This document shows positions 9,830 to 23,798 of a stretch of 64,000 bases of DNA, piece by piece. The notes under the pieces are model-generated. The model saw only the letters and a program-made list of their open reading frames with translations, did not search any database and was not told the DNA's origin. The DNA is taken from NCBI GenBank assembly GCA_022577435.1, contig JAKOON010000012.1, forward strand, positions 13,955,585 to 14,019,584, read 5' to 3'. Each line of letters opens with the position of its first letter. Within the stretch, counting starts at the first letter, position 1. The DNA is from Embiotoca jacksoni. Taxonomy: Eukaryota > Chordata > Actinopteri > Embiotocidae. Both the position numbers and the translations under genes were made by a program.

Positions 9830-11335
9830 AATGTTGATTGCCTCTTAGTGGCTGGTTTTTAGAAAAAGGTCATAAAACCACCCAGCTTCATTTCATCAGA
9901 TGGAAAAAAAAAAAAAAAAACATTATCATTATTACAGCTGTGATTGACAACTGAAATTCTGAAGATCTGGGAACCTATGAAGTCTTTTTTTTTTCTTATT
10001 TATTTTTCTTATTTTTTGTGAGTTACGTTTGTGTGCTAAAGCCTAACTTAATTGATAAGTTAATGCTAATGTTACAGCTCAGAGCAAAACGATCTACAGA
10101 AACCAAGACGGAGGAAAACCCTAGTTTTTCGGCTGGACTGTGTAGGAAACATGAGAGTGCTTTTAATTTGAAAAAAGGGCTTTTAATTTGAAAACTCAGT
10201 CAGCGTTTGGCTCACCTATGGTGCTATTTCATCCTTGCTTGTTAACAGACGTCATATTGTGGCTGGCCCCATTGGTTGAGCCAAAAAGTAGTCGATGTGT
10301 CGCCAGCTAGCTCGACAACTTGACAACTACCTAAATGGCAAACGCAGGTGTGCCATATTCAGTCAGTTTCTGTAACCATCCCACTTCAATTCAACACAAA
10401 CTACAGGATACCTCAGTAATTATTTAATGCCAGCTATCCATTTTCATTTGAAAATTAACTAGTGAACAACTGACATTTATTTTTAACACTTAACATCTGT
10501 TGGACAGGCTGCTGACTGTTACACCAGTGTCCCCTTGTGTTGAAAGATGTGAGCACAGGAGACAGTGCTCCTAGTCTAAGTCTGCAAATCAAGAGGCCCA
10601 CCATCAGATCAAAGTTCATGTTTCTTTTTAGATAAATGCTCCATGACCCTAACTCCTGTTAGAGTCCATGTTGTCTTTGTCCCCATCTTTCTGTTGTACC
10701 AAGAAGCCTCACAGACATTTGACCTTTTCTGGAATCCTGTTGTCTAATTTTGTTGTCAGGTTGAACTCAGATGAGGTCTTTGACTTGTAGTTTCTCTAGC
10801 AAAGTTATCGTCGCAAATGGATTTGGGAGAAAAAACATCAAGATCCCTACTCCACCAACGACTTTGCTTGGGACAATAAATTAGCGAGAAATCAGATTTA
10901 AGGATGCTGATTGGCTAAATTTATGCTGCTATGGGTCTTGTGTCTGCAACTGGCTGTGCTAGTTTTCCCCAAACATAATGACCTATATTTCATAGTACAC
11001 ATTATATGACATTTTAAACACACATGAAACCTAAAATAATAATAATTATTGTTCATTTTAAACGTGTTAATTAAAAAAATAAATAATAATAATTTGTCAG
11101 GGAGTGCGTAGCCAGCCGGTGCTAGCGGCTGGTGATCTGTGACATTGAAGCGATGCTCCTCTCGGGGCCGGATGCAGGACCTTGCAGAATCTGGTTTCAA
11201 ATGTTGTAAGCAGTGCAAAATAGCAGCACCCATTTTTGCATAATTTGGCTTCACTTTTATACAGTGGTATAATGTGCTGACGCTTTATCCGGTTTTATAC
11301 ACAGCCTATGGTCTGGAGGACATTAGTGCCACAAG
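9830..11335. repeat. Probable composite of old dispersed repeats
   Basis: Both ends resemble common teleost repeat phrases: cctcttagtggctggttttt..aggtcataaa at 9840-9880 and tgcaaaatagcagcacccatttttgcataatttggcttcactttt..tttatacacagcctatggtctgg at 11213-11315. The middle holds no supported reading frame. It may be one long degraded element or several nested ones. Confidence 0.45.
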
Positions 11336-14300
11336 GGGGAGGAAGTTCAAACACTTGGAGGTCAGCTAAAGAAAGATTTTCAGTGGATGTCAAGTTCATT
11401 TTATAAAGAAATACTTAATGAGGCTGAATTAGTTCAGGTGGCCAATTAAATTACCAATCAATAAGACCTTTATCTTAAATTCGGTAAACTTTGGAACTGA
11501 AAGCAGCTGGTGTCAGATAACTCCTCTCAGCGTGCTAATTGTGTATTGAAAGACTGGGCGGCACTCCGGACGGCTAAACTGACAGACTGACACGGATAAA
11601 AGGAGCCACGAGGGCAGTTTGAATCACAGATTACAGTGGGAGGTGGGGAGAGACACAAAAATCAGAAACTGTCACACTGAGGATTATGGTAAAAAAAAAA
11701 AAAAAAGGAAGGTAAGACAAAGAACACGGTGACATAACACATAATGAGACAGTGGAAGTGATGAGCAAGAAAAAGTCAGCATTTCATGTCAGTGTGATAC
11801 AGCTAATGAGGTGGCGCTGCGTTGTTCAGCTTCAGCCTCTACATTGTGGTCACCTCTACTGCCAAAGATTAGCTTGGGCAACCAGTCATAGGGCATGTTA
11901 AAATGCACACAGCCCTGCAGTCACGGTGAGGGTACAGGTGTGGAAATTAGCCATTCGATCCAAAGGGGGGCCCGTTTGCTGTTACCTTGGAAACCAGCCC
12001 TGGTCTGTGGAGTTACTTTGTTCTGCGTTGCCTGAAAGTTCCCTCTATTAGAGGTGAGGAAGATGATGAGGTGAAGGTGGAAACAGCTGGAGTCGAGAAA
12101 TATTCTTTCCATCAGTTCTGGCTTTCGTCTGAAATATTCCTCAGCACTGCAAGTTCAAATCAAAAGTCAATTCATCCTTATAATAATATTTTTTCTTTTA
12201 ATCTTATGATTGCATATTTTGAAGCATATAGTCCACTTCCTGGTTCATTTACCATCGGCATTGCATGCACAAAGGTTCCCTTGCAGTAAACCCAGCAGTG
12301 GACTTTGTTAAGAATTTCTCTGTTGTCGAGTTGTTTCTTCACTTCTTTTTCCATTGTGTGCAACTGCTGAGGCAATGTGTTCATTTTCTTTTCTCATTTT
12401 CTTTGCTCCCTTCACAAAATGGATCAGAAGTGGCTGATGCTATTGTGTGCTTTCTTTTCCTCCCCGCTGAAGCCCCGGTGGAAGATTACCAGTCTTTCTG
12501 TACTATATAGAGTTCAGGTAGAGTAGGCTTTGTGCTTCATCTTACAGGGAGTGTGACGCCCGAGAGATAACTTTTGACAATTACATTTTCCAATTCTAGG
12601 CCTTTAGCAGATACACTCATCAAACACAGCGTATAATAAGCAGAATGCAAGTCGAACAAACAAGGGTTCATGCCTGAATGCATACCTATATTTTTCTTTT
12701 TCCATTAAAGGATTATATTCATTGCTCCTGTCTAAGGACCTGACAAACATGATTTTTATGCATGAGGCTTAAGGGATTTCATAATAGGTCAAACCAATCC
12801 ATCAGTCATAAACTATACTCGTTGTGAAGAGCTCTGATGTATAGCTTGTAATGACGATGATAAGTCGCAGCAGAAAAATGTCAGAGTTGATAACTAGTCA
12901 GAGTTCAACTTTGGTTCAAACTTTGGGTGTTTGCCACTGAAATCCAGCCAAAGGAATTCTGCCCCAACAGATGGAAGACATATTTAATTAAGTCCGCTTC
13001 ATTAGAAGATGCAAATCATTTAGATATGCTTTGAGTTATGTTTAATTTTCCCATTGCTAATGGCTTTGGGCATTTGTGTACTTATCAGATTGTAACATCA
13101 TCAGACACTTTTGGTATAGCCTATCAAACTTTTGATGTCAGAGTGGGAAACTGTCTTTAATCTTGATGCAACTGTGCTCGGCGAGTCGTGTCCCCGGGGC
13201 TCCTGTTGAGAGCAGAGAATGACTGAGTGTCAGGAAAGCCAGTGTCATCAGTGCAGAGCCAGGGCTCACTGATTCCTGATTCCTCAGCTGTGCTTGTTCT
13301 CCCCTCTCATCTTGTCCATCTGTGATTGGGACCACGAGGGCACTCCAATCCTCCACCTTGCTCTCTCCATCACTCTCCAAGTCACATCCTCGCTCCACCA
13401 TTTTGAAATAAAGATGATCCCAGGCTCTGAGGGGACTATTTAAGAAATATTTCAACTAATTCTGTGTTCAGAGGATCTGAATTTAAACTATTAACCATTG
13501 TATTATCGCGTCAATACACAATGTGGTCCACATGAAATCTACAAGAGAAACGGTTGTTGACGACAACAACAATGCCCTCAGGGACCTCAAAATCCCTTTT
13601 TTTCTGGGTGTGTCTAAAAATTTAAGGCATCATCAATGACTTTCAACCATTGTGTTGAAAACCACTGAGCTGCGCAGCGCTTTGGTCGAGGCTATAACAG
13701 GTTATCACTGAAGATTTCGAGCTTTAGCTGACTTGGCAAGAGAGAAAAAAAGGTTAGTACGAGAGGCTTACGACACAGACTCGCTACAGCCTGATATGTT
13801 GACATAAGAAATAAATAAATAAGAGCCAAATTTGAAATTATCCTCAGATAAGCTCAGACAAATGAGAATAGTTAACTAGTTAAAGGCTAAATATTATTTA
13901 AAAAAATCATGAAATCTTCTCTTTTCATGTGAGCTGAATAAGAAGATACGTTTTACCATGAAATCAGTGACAGTTTATACTTTGTGTCATTTTTGTACTT
14001 TTCATTGACAGCGAATAAGCTGTTAAAAGAAATGAAACAATAAAATGAAAATCCGGCTCGTCTTTCCACCCACACATCACTCACTTCTACTTCCTAGATC
14101 AAATATCTATACAACTAGTTCAAATATTTGACTGGCTTGAACACCATCCGGTCTTTGCTTTTTGTTCAAATTTCAAATCCCCTCCTCCGTAACTAAAGCA
14201 TGACTCAAGAATGTACATTGAAATGAACTCCGGCATCATTACTATGTGAAAACATGACTCACATTTGAAGTGCTCACCTCTGCTCATAAAGCTCACTCAT

Positions 14301-16257
14301 TCATTAATTACTCACCTTCAGCGCGTGTTGTGAACGTGACCATTGCAAAGAACAGTGGCAGCAGAGTAGCCCCTCTGGCAGAATCTCTACATGGTTTACA
14401 TATCCATGCTCTGATAATTGAGCTCGCAGTATGTGACTTGGTTTAATTGCTGCATAACTTTTCAAGTGTCCGTAGTAATTACATTCAATGAAGCGAGCGC
14501 TGTAATGAGAAACTTTGCTTCATGTCTCTCTAATATGTGCCTTCAAGGTGATCAATATGGTACTTCGAGTGCCTGCAAAAAGTAAATTCTGTGGTGCTTC
14601 AGTATAAAGGCCGAGGCAGCCAAAAGCCAATTATGGACATGAACTGAGTCCAGTGCTTTATTAAAAAGCTAAAACTAATACTTTAGGAATAATTTGAAGG
14701 TACTTATTGGGACTTTATCTTTACTTTTGGGATGAGGCTGATTGAAGATTTATTGCTTTAAAGCTGAGGTCACTGCGGTCCGGGGCTGGGATATTCATAA
14801 ATTCATTAAGCATGTTGATGCCCTTCCAGGCTACTAGCTAATTTTGAACTATGGTTCACTGAACTATAATATTGTTGGTCAAATCCATTTTAATTAAGGG
14901 ATACTGTACATAATTTTCATCAGTAAACACTTATTAGACCGAGTGAACGTACGGAGAGCGAGGTGCAAACAGCTCCAGGCACAAAATGTCTAAAAATTGA
15001 TTCAAAACAAGTACATAAGAGCTCACTACAGTTCGTCTGACAACGTCTGGATGGGGCGGTGATGTGATTGAGGAATATACTTTGCTACTAAACCATTGTA
15101 AATTATTTTTCTTGCTGGGTCATGTGGATAGGCCGTGGGTGGAGGAGGGGGAGGGTCATTATACTGAAAGTAATGAAGGGATCTGTGTTAATGTCCTTTT
15201 GTTGAAGCGTTACATTTTACCTCTTCCTCCTAAGGGACTCCATTCAGGGCCATCAATGATGTTGGTAATTTCTTTTTCACTTCCTAATTGTCCTTCTTTT
15301 TGTCTGCATTTTATCAGAGGCTTACAGTCTCTTTTGTTTGATTGAATTTTTGCCAGAGGCTTAATGTCTAATACGTGTTGATCATGGCATTTTAATGCAT
15401 CATTTGTGGGAGTTATGCACAGAATAAAGTGTTCCCATTAGGTAATTTCAGTCCGTCTGTCATTGAGAGGTAATTCTAGGTGTCCTTAGATAGCTGATAG
15501 ATGCTTTGGGTAAAATTCCAACACAATGACTAAATAAAGGTTGTTTTGGATGTGCTTGGTGTGATCCCATCAGCCCAGGGATTTCCCTCATTTATTAATG
15601 GGTTTTGCTGCTCCTCTTTGGTGGACAAGGCCAGTGTTTATCACCGCTACCATCATAATTCTGAGTAATCACCTCAGCACTTCATTTTTATGTAAGCTTG
15701 TAAAATTTAAAATGGGATAATATCTGGTTATCGAGGCGGCCGGTTGTAGCGTTCATGATGGAGCGGTACAAACCTCGTGGGATCAGTATAGAAATGATAG
15801 CGTATGACGTACAAGGCTCTGATCTGACACCCTGCTGAGAAAAAGAAGATCAACTCTAACGTAGCTTAATCAGACATTTGTCATATCTGAATCTCCCCTT
15901 CACAGCAGTGAAACAAACAGAGCAGTAGAACAAAATATAAAACGAGACTACAATTGAATCTCTCTTTTAATTGGTAAAAAGGCAGAAAAACATTCTACTT
16001 TTATTAAAATTGAATAATGACTTTTTTATGCCTCACAAGTTGTTGATAGCTTACGTGTGGCCTTAGACTCTTGTGTTGGCTGTGTCATCAGACTGATTAA
16101 ATGCGGAGTCTATGTATGAATCAGATAACTGAGCAGCCATGGGAGACAAAAATAATGAACTGACTGCAGCATCAATTAGTAGCAACCATGAGGCAGTCTC
16201 AGATAATGCTTAGCAATGCATTCTGAAAAGTCAGCCAAACTAATGGAACTGAGCCGG

Positions 16258-16260
<3 letters not shown>

Positions 16261-16344
<84 letters not shown>
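16261..16344. repeat. (GT)42 microsatellite
   Basis: Perfect 84-bp GT tract in the region downstream of eif3h. Confidence 0.97.
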
Positions 16345-16345
<1 letters not shown>

Positions 16346-17832
16346 GGAAATTAAACAGTAAAACGAATTCCCCAAAGAGTTACATCTGACTGGATTCTGA
16401 ATGAGCCTTGGATCTCAAAGCAGAACTGAAAGTAATATTTTTCTTTTGGTAAATGGGCCTGTAACTACACAGATTTCTCGGTTTGTGAGTGACGCCTAAA
16501 GAAAAGTTCCCCCAGGGGACTAACAGCAACTGTTACTGTCACGTCGAAGGTAAGGAGCATGTAATAAAATTCATGGTGCGTTTGCAAGGTCATAGCAACA
16601 AGGATATGAGGAATAAGAGATTAAAAGTATCCCACCGCTGACCCTCCAGGAGCCTTCAAAGTAAGCTGCAATGACTTCTACACTTACTCTGTGGATGATA
16701 TATTTTCTCATTTTCTAAATGTCTCTATCCTGTGTTGAACTTCCATTGCATGTATTAATAATGACAGAAGAAAGAAGTTTCACTTTTCAAAGACTACTGT
16801 TTGGGGGCTCTTTGTGTTATGAGTTACACAGTTTGTTTTTTTTAAAAAGGGACTCAATTCAATAAGTCATGATTTATAAATGTTCTATCCATGCTGCACA
16901 TTTTCGCTTTTGTTTTGAAGTTAATTTAATGAAGACAGATTTTTTTTTTACTAAACTTCTCAATTTCCAATAAATACCAAGCAGCGGTAGACATTACAAA
17001 ACTGAAACCTCCCTCTGTACACTCTCACTAAAACCTCAGAGATGAGGCAACAGTGAATTTTCAAAGCAGCCAACCTGTTAATACTGAGACTTTTTGTTAC
17101 ATTTGCTGGAGAATTTCACTTTGAGGTGGATTTTGTTTAGAGAGATGATGTTAAAAAGTTTCTCAAGCACCAGAGATATCTGATTAGAAACGATATCAGT
17201 GTAGTCAATCATGTTGTGAAAAGATGAAAACCCCATCTATTTTTCCAATCTCAATCCTTTTTTAGAAGACCATTCTAGGCACAATAAACCTGCTTTTTGA
17301 TGGGAGTATCACATCCATTTTATCTCCCCTTGCTGCTACAATTGCACCGTTACCAACAAAAGTTGTTTTCTCCTTCAGCTCCAAACTACTTCTGTTCAAT
17401 ATAATAACCAATTAACTAACTCTCGTCCTCCTCCGTGTGGTCTTATATCCCTTTACAGTCAATGAAGAAAATCAGGCTAGAGTCGGACTGCACTGTTGGC
17501 TTTCTACCGCTGATGTTGACTAAGATTAATCAGCGATTTTAGAATTTCTTGCAGCAGTGCAGAGAGGCTTTGCACCAAAGAGCAGTGGCACAGATGTACC
17601 TGCTTCACGGAGAGGCAGCGCTGTGGGAGACTTGGTATGGCAAAAAGGAGGAGGGAGCGACCTGTTGTTGTTCACCTGGAGCAGATTGAAAGGAAACAGA
17701 CTACTAAGTGGCAGGGTGAGTTGGCGGTGGGTGTACGGCTGAGCCTGACCCCTTTATCAGGAAACAGCACTGAGCTGCCGACCGCAGACTGCCACAGCAC
17801 TAATCACCCAGCCGCCTGGCAGTAAAAGAATA

Positions 17833-17854
17833 GAATCCAGCCCGGGCTGGATTC
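17833..17854. repeat. 22-bp perfect palindrome
   Basis: gaatccagccc is followed immediately by its exact reverse complement with no spacer, centred on CCCGGG. Confidence 0.9.
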
Positions 17855-18484
17855 ACTCAGCCAGCCAAATGACAGCCTGGTGGAGAGGAAATAACTGCTT
17901 TCAGATCAGTATCACTCATATCAGCCAATAAACACTATGGGTTTTCACCTGCACCTACGCCATCAAATTTTCTCTTGCACAAAAAAGGGTACTTTAAGCT
18001 GCTTGGCTCAAGATGGGTTTTTTTTGTTGACTATTGGCAAGCACCTTACCTCAGGAAAAACAAATGATAACCTACCACACTGCCAGATGAATCTTCAGCC
18101 AGGTGTCAGATTTCACAAGTATGATACTGTCAGAGCAGCAAACACACACAAATATCAAGGTGACTAACAGGTGTGTACGAAGCTGGGCAAAATGTAAAAA
18201 CTATATCTGCTAACCATTTGAAACGGTACTGATAGCAGCTGTGAGAGCCTGCGTCACATGCATCAACTAAGAAACATTTTATTACGTTATATTTGCATTT
18301 TGCAAACAATTATTCTGATATCAATGCAAATACTGTTTTTTTTTGTTTGTTTTGTTTTTCATCTCAGCCCATTAACTCCAAATTGTACAACCTTTAATGT
18401 CAATTATCAGTGCACTCCAAGAAGCTAACTCACATTTAATTTGTGAATTAAAGCTCAAACAACAGTTATAGTGTCTCACGTAGG

Positions 18485-18485
<1 letters not shown>

Positions 18486-18522
<37 letters not shown>
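18486..18522. repeat. Poly(T) tract, 37 nt
   Basis: Uninterrupted T run. It could be the antisense tail of a retroposed sequence, but no retroposon body is recognisable on either side. Confidence 0.9.
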
Positions 18523-18569
18523 CCAGTTTACGGTTGGATTAAACAAACAAGCTACCATGTGTTGTTTAA

Positions 18570-18680
18570 AGGTGCAGGTATTAAAATTTCATTCTCTTTG
18601 GACAGAACTAAAAAAGCTATTGACCGCCAGTCCTGTCTTTATGCTACTCTAAGCTAACTGTCTGCATACAGCAGCTCCAT
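18570..18680 (+). repeat. Fragment of a common teleost repeat next to MITE copy B
   Basis: gacagaactaaaaaagctattgacc..cagtcctgtctttatgctactctaagctaact follows a frequently seen fish repeat. A related flank also precedes MITE copy A. Confidence 0.5.
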
Positions 18681-18870
18681 TTCTACCGCACAGATACCCT
18701 TCCAAAAAAAACACACGAGTTTCCCATGTTTTTCACATGGGACACAGGTATGACATATGTTTACTACATGTCGCAACATGTGGAAAACATGTGGATTTGT
18801 GGTTTTACACATTACACCATGAAAATGTTCCAAAACTATGTTTCGCATGTGCACAATCACACGTAACTCT
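18669..18870 (+). repeat. CACATG-rich MITE-like repeat, copy B
   Basis: It shares with copy A the order ctccatttctaccgcacagataccctt, gagtttcccatgtttttcacat, cgcaacatgtgg and acattacaccatgaaaatgtt. It lies next to an older dispersed repeat fragment (18570-18680; tttatgctactctaagctaact) and is 1.05 kb from the inverted copy C. Confidence 0.65.
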
Positions 18871-19920
18871 CGAGAAGGAGAAAACTAACCTACAAATGCC
18901 AAACTATTCCATTGAGAAGTCTAATTGCTGCTAAAAAGATCCTTGCTTTCAAACACTTTTAGCTTCACAGGAATTGCATCCATTTTCATGCTTTCTTTTT
19001 CTCCAAATGAATCCCCCACGTGGGATGAGATGGCAGGAAATGTTAAGTAGACTTGAAATTAACATTTAATGGTTAACTCTGTGAAGTAATCTGCAATTTT
19101 GAGAAGAAATATGTTTAGAAAATGGGTTTAAACACACTCAACTAGTGGTGTTTTCCTTTCAGACATTTTCATTATGTATGACTGTGCAGATAATCCAGAC
19201 AGTTGATTTTCTGAGTCAATATTAAGACTGAGTTGTCATGACTTCCCTTCTGATTTGTGTTAAGAATGATTTAAAGCCACTGCCCTTCATGTCAGGGTCA
19301 GTGTTGGGGCAGAGCTAAATGTTGAAGGACACACGTCAAAATGTGATGAGTGCTGACAGCCCACAGAGAAACCAATTCTCAACCGTGTCCTCAGCCCGCT
19401 GATGCTGTCTGCATGTTTTTTTTTTCCAGTAAAATAATACAATCCCCCTTTTCAAATCAGAAAGAATAGGAGACACAAGGGTAGGGTGGAGAAAATCGTA
19501 TAACACCAGTCGACTAAAGTTTTCCTGAACTTTTTTCTGTTCAATAAAATAGCTGACTTTTTTGTCACTGAATTCTAATCTGTTTTGAGAATTTTTCTAT
19601 CAGGTATGGTTGTCATATGAATGTGTATTTTACTTATTCATAAAAAAGAGTGTTGCTACACCTAAAATATGTACAAATGTACATGTGTATGATTTTGGCA
19701 TATATATATGGCCTCAGTAATATCCCTCTTCAATGTCCAGCAGTAGCCTGTCAACGTGAAGGGAACAAACAAACAACAACAACAACAACAACAAAAATAT
19801 GGGTGATAGAAACATTTAGGCTGCACCCTGCCTTTGCCCAAAATCAGCTGGGCTAAGCTTCTGCCCCCCTTGTGTGCCTGTTAAGGATAAAGGGGTAACT
19901 GATCCCTAACCGAAATGAAT

Positions 19921-20100
19921 TTCACATGCAGAAACTCATTTGACCACATACATGTGATTGTGCACATGTGAAACGTGTTTTGCACATGTTAAACACGTGG
20001 GTTTGGAACATTTTCGTGGTGTATTGTGTGAAGCCTATGTCGATTATGATGTGAAACGTTTTCCACATATAAAAAACATGGGAAACTCGTGTGTTTTTTT
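19921..20100 (-). repeat. CACATG-rich MITE-like repeat, copy C (inverted)
   Basis: Read on the minus strand, this copy contains aaaacacacgagtttcccatg, then a CATGTG-rich core and caatcacatgtatgtggt, matching copy B in the opposite orientation. The flank before the acaccc-type end differs from that of copies A and B. Confidence 0.6.
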
Positions 20101-23100
20101 CCTCTAAGGGATGGATACATGTTAGAGAAATTCTAGAAAAATATTTGAATCCATTGTTCAAAAATACGTAAAAACAGCTATTTATTACATTATTTTATAA
20201 ATCTTTGCTAATCAGTGTAATTTTTTTCACAAGCTAATGAACTCTTAAGATGTCATTCACTATAGATTTTACAAACTGTATCTCACATATTTCAACAGAG
20301 CATAAAAATCTGTCTTACATATACAACGTTACAACGACAGGCCTTTAATATTTCACTTATAAATGTAGTGCTTTTCTCCACACCTCTCTACACAAGGATT
20401 TTCTTTTTTTTTTTTTTACAGTTCATGTTAGATAATATAATAATTACATGCTTTAAAGAGATTATATTCATCAGTCACTGTTTCAGTTATCTTTGTCTGG
20501 GTCTCTACAAGGTCATAATCTGTCATTTTAATGATCCCTCCAACAGTAAATGGGGCTGATTAATACTCCATGTGCACAAATTTGCTAAAATACTGTACAA
20601 GAACTGGGCAGCAGTTTACACTCACTTCCAGTGTACAGTGTTACTTATTAATATACCTAGGCTAGGTGTCCAGTGAGCCTGAACGCATCAGATATGCTCT
20701 TTCTTTGTGCACAACCCATGTCAAATCAGCCCTGTGCAGCATAACCATCTCCTTATAAATTGGGTGAAAGGTTCAGAAATTTCTCTTTACTGAGCGTGTG
20801 GATCAGGTGGCAGGTCAAATACAGACGGCCCTCTCAGACAGTTTTAGTTTTAGAGGTCCTGGAGTGAAAAAGGCGCACAAAGAATGACCAATTTCAGCTC
20901 TGAAAATTCTGTGAGAATTTATTCCTAAGGTAAGCGATGTGGAAAATGCTGACACTTTGAAAAAATGTACAACTGCTTGGCCTTGGCCCGTTCATCTCTG
21001 GCAGAGAGGTTTTGAAAAGCATAAACGTGATTTTCTCTAAATCACTTACCTGCAGGCCACCATGACCCTAAAAAAGCTTGTTATGGCCGCTATAAGCTTA
21101 CTCTCTATCACACTCCCGCAATAACATGTCAGTAGTTGCATCCAAGTGGTGCAGCATCACCCTGCAGGTGGCTTGGGAGAAATTGAATTAGAATATTGTT
21201 GATGGGAGTAAAAGTGGAGTCCTATATGTTCACCAGTGCCTGCTTTGTTTACTTATGTGCACGCAAACGTCTCCGTTGCCGGTCAGGGTCTCACCATGAG
21301 ATTCCGTTGACATCTGTGTGTGTGTGTGTCGTGGTGGTTTGATTTACACAGCATTTGTCATGCACTGTGTTAGATGTGGTTCAGGTCACAGGTGGAGGCA
21401 GCGAATCATTGTGCCAAAATAATGTGATTGAATGTCAGTGGGCTTGCTGCTTCGCTCAAAGGAAATAAATGGACACCAAATGACCAAGTTCAGGGCCCAG
21501 GCATCAATATTTGTTATGGTCAAAATGCATGTGCAACGAAAAAAAAAATGAGGGTGAAGAGTGCAACACATCCCAAAAAAAAAAAAAAAGAAGTTTCTAT
21601 TCATTGTTAATATTTGCTGTAATCTGTCTTCCAGTGTGGTAGTTCATACTGCTAAAAAAAAATCCGAGACAGATGCTCCGGTGCCACTCTGAGAGTATTA
21701 ATAGTGTCAAACGTGTATTTAGAAACAGTTCAGTAAGCACAATGTTCATTTCTTCAACACCAGTGCACTCGAAAAGTTGAAAGCCAACCGTGCAGTATTT
21801 TCTTCATACAGACGAGAGATCAGAAAAGCATCCGTTGAGTGACTGTACATGGTGGAGCTCGTATAGTAAAATATACCCAAGTGTGACGGGGGTTAGAAAT
21901 AGATAATAAGCTGAGGGAGAAACTAGAAGTAATCAAGAATGAATGGCAGAAAATGTATCAAAATTTCACAGTATATACATGACTAATTAGATATTAGCAT
22001 GGAACACGCTCCTGTATGCTTATACGTCCATTTCAGAGACTTTCTGAAAGCATTGCACACCGAGCGTTGTAACACTTTGGAGATCAGAGGTTCTTATGGT
22101 ATTCCTCTAAAAGATTGGTACACTCATACAGCAGTTTTATTAGCTCTTTGAATGAAGTGCCATCATTTTGATTTTCCACTTTAAGTGCTGCCTTTTTCTC
22201 TCCTTCTAATTCCTAACTCCACTTTATTGTGTGAATTACACAATCAGACAAATACAGAGGCATCAAGTGGACGTGATTCTTCATTTAGAAGATCTGGGCT
22301 AATCAGGGCTCTCTCTGAATCACAATGTAACTCAGACTGAGATCAGCATCAGCGCATAAATCTGAATAACATCCTGCGCATCAACACCTCTATGGAAGCA
22401 GCGTTCATTAATGGTGAAGCTGTGGAGGAGGCCTGAGGGTGCATCAGTAAAGATGACTGTGCACAAAAAGACATCTCATTCTCGTCTAACTAGGACAATC
22501 TGATAAATAAGCCACAAAGGTGCAACAGCGAAGTCAAATCTGTAGCACAGCGGTTCCACGAGCTGAACTGTCAATAGAAGGCACAAAGAAAAGAAGACAG
22601 ATGTATATCATAGTCCTTTAACAAAAAATATTCCCCATCTTCTAGTAAAGCAAGATGTCCAATAAAATCCTGTATGATCAGACAAGTACAAAAAGTGTGT
22701 TCCTCGAGGATGAGCATCGACATCTGCATTGGTTTGGCCACAATCTCAGAATGCATCTGAATCAATTCAGAAAGTAGCAGTTCAATTGGAGAAAAAGAAG
22801 TTCCACAAATATGGTGAAGGACAAAAACAAGCGAGCTGGCAGAAAAACAAATCTCGAAGCAAAACATGTATCTCGAGAACTGAAAAAATGGAAAGCAACT
22901 GTCTTATGCCCCACTGGAGGTCAAAGAAAATTAAATGTGTCAGGGGCTTTAGATTCCAAAATATGATATCTGGGACGAGGCCAAGTGAACAATAGGGAGG
23001 AAAGAATAAAACCTAAAGAGGAGGCACCAAAACTAAATTAAGAAAACCAATCTGTATCTCAAATATTGTAATGAATAATTTCAAGATAAAAGGATATTTT

Positions 23101-23798
23101 ATCATTATGTTTATACAGTATGAAAATGAACACAAAATTAGTTGCTGGCATTCTTTGAGGGAAACAGACAGACCACATTAACCCAAGAGTGGGGAGGAGT
23201 GAATAAATAAGTGAAGTGAATGTTAATGTTTACCTGCTGGAAATAAATATTCAAATGCACATCAATCATTCTAAGGGCACAAGCTGGGACCAAGACGTGG
23301 AGTGCATGATTGAACATTGAAGGGGAGGGCGCTATCAGCATTTATCTTTGAGATTCACAGCTGGGAGATAAGTTGCGCTTTAATTGTGGGTCTGTCTATT
23401 GTAGGTCACAAGCGTCCCATCAATCACTGTACCCGGGGCAACCTGGCATCTTCACACTTTAAGGAACAGAGGGAAGCTGATGATGAATTAGAACAAATTA
23501 CTTTGCTTGGCATTTTCTCATTTTCCTCATTAAAGGGAAAATATGATAAGCCAGACCAAAATAAATAAATAATTTTAAAAAAAAGCTGAGTTTGAAATTC
23601 ATGGTTTTCTACAATGATGATAACAATACTTCAGGCACGGAATTAAAAGCCAATAAAAACAGCATTAGGGAAAATCTGGAGGTCACAAAGTGTACATGTG
23701 TGCTCCTGAAAATACAAATTACAAGTGTAGTCTTTTTAACGAGGAGTTTGTCTGTATATTTGTTTGATAAGTCTTATTGATTCAGCTGGAGTCTAATG
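20101..23798. other. Non-coding intergenic sequence
   Basis: No supported gene or recognised mobile element. Open frames on both strands are short and without recognisable motifs. Confidence 0.55.

Larger units (their letters stand above)
11336..18485. other. Non-coding intergenic stretch, mostly single-copy
   Basis: Except for the GT tract at 16261 and the palindrome at 17833, this 7-kb region shows no repeat family I recognise and no coding frame. Parts at about 14380-14560 and 15060-15720 have the balanced, AT-rich, TAATTA-bearing texture often seen in conserved vertebrate enhancers. That is an impression, not evidence. Confidence 0.35.
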
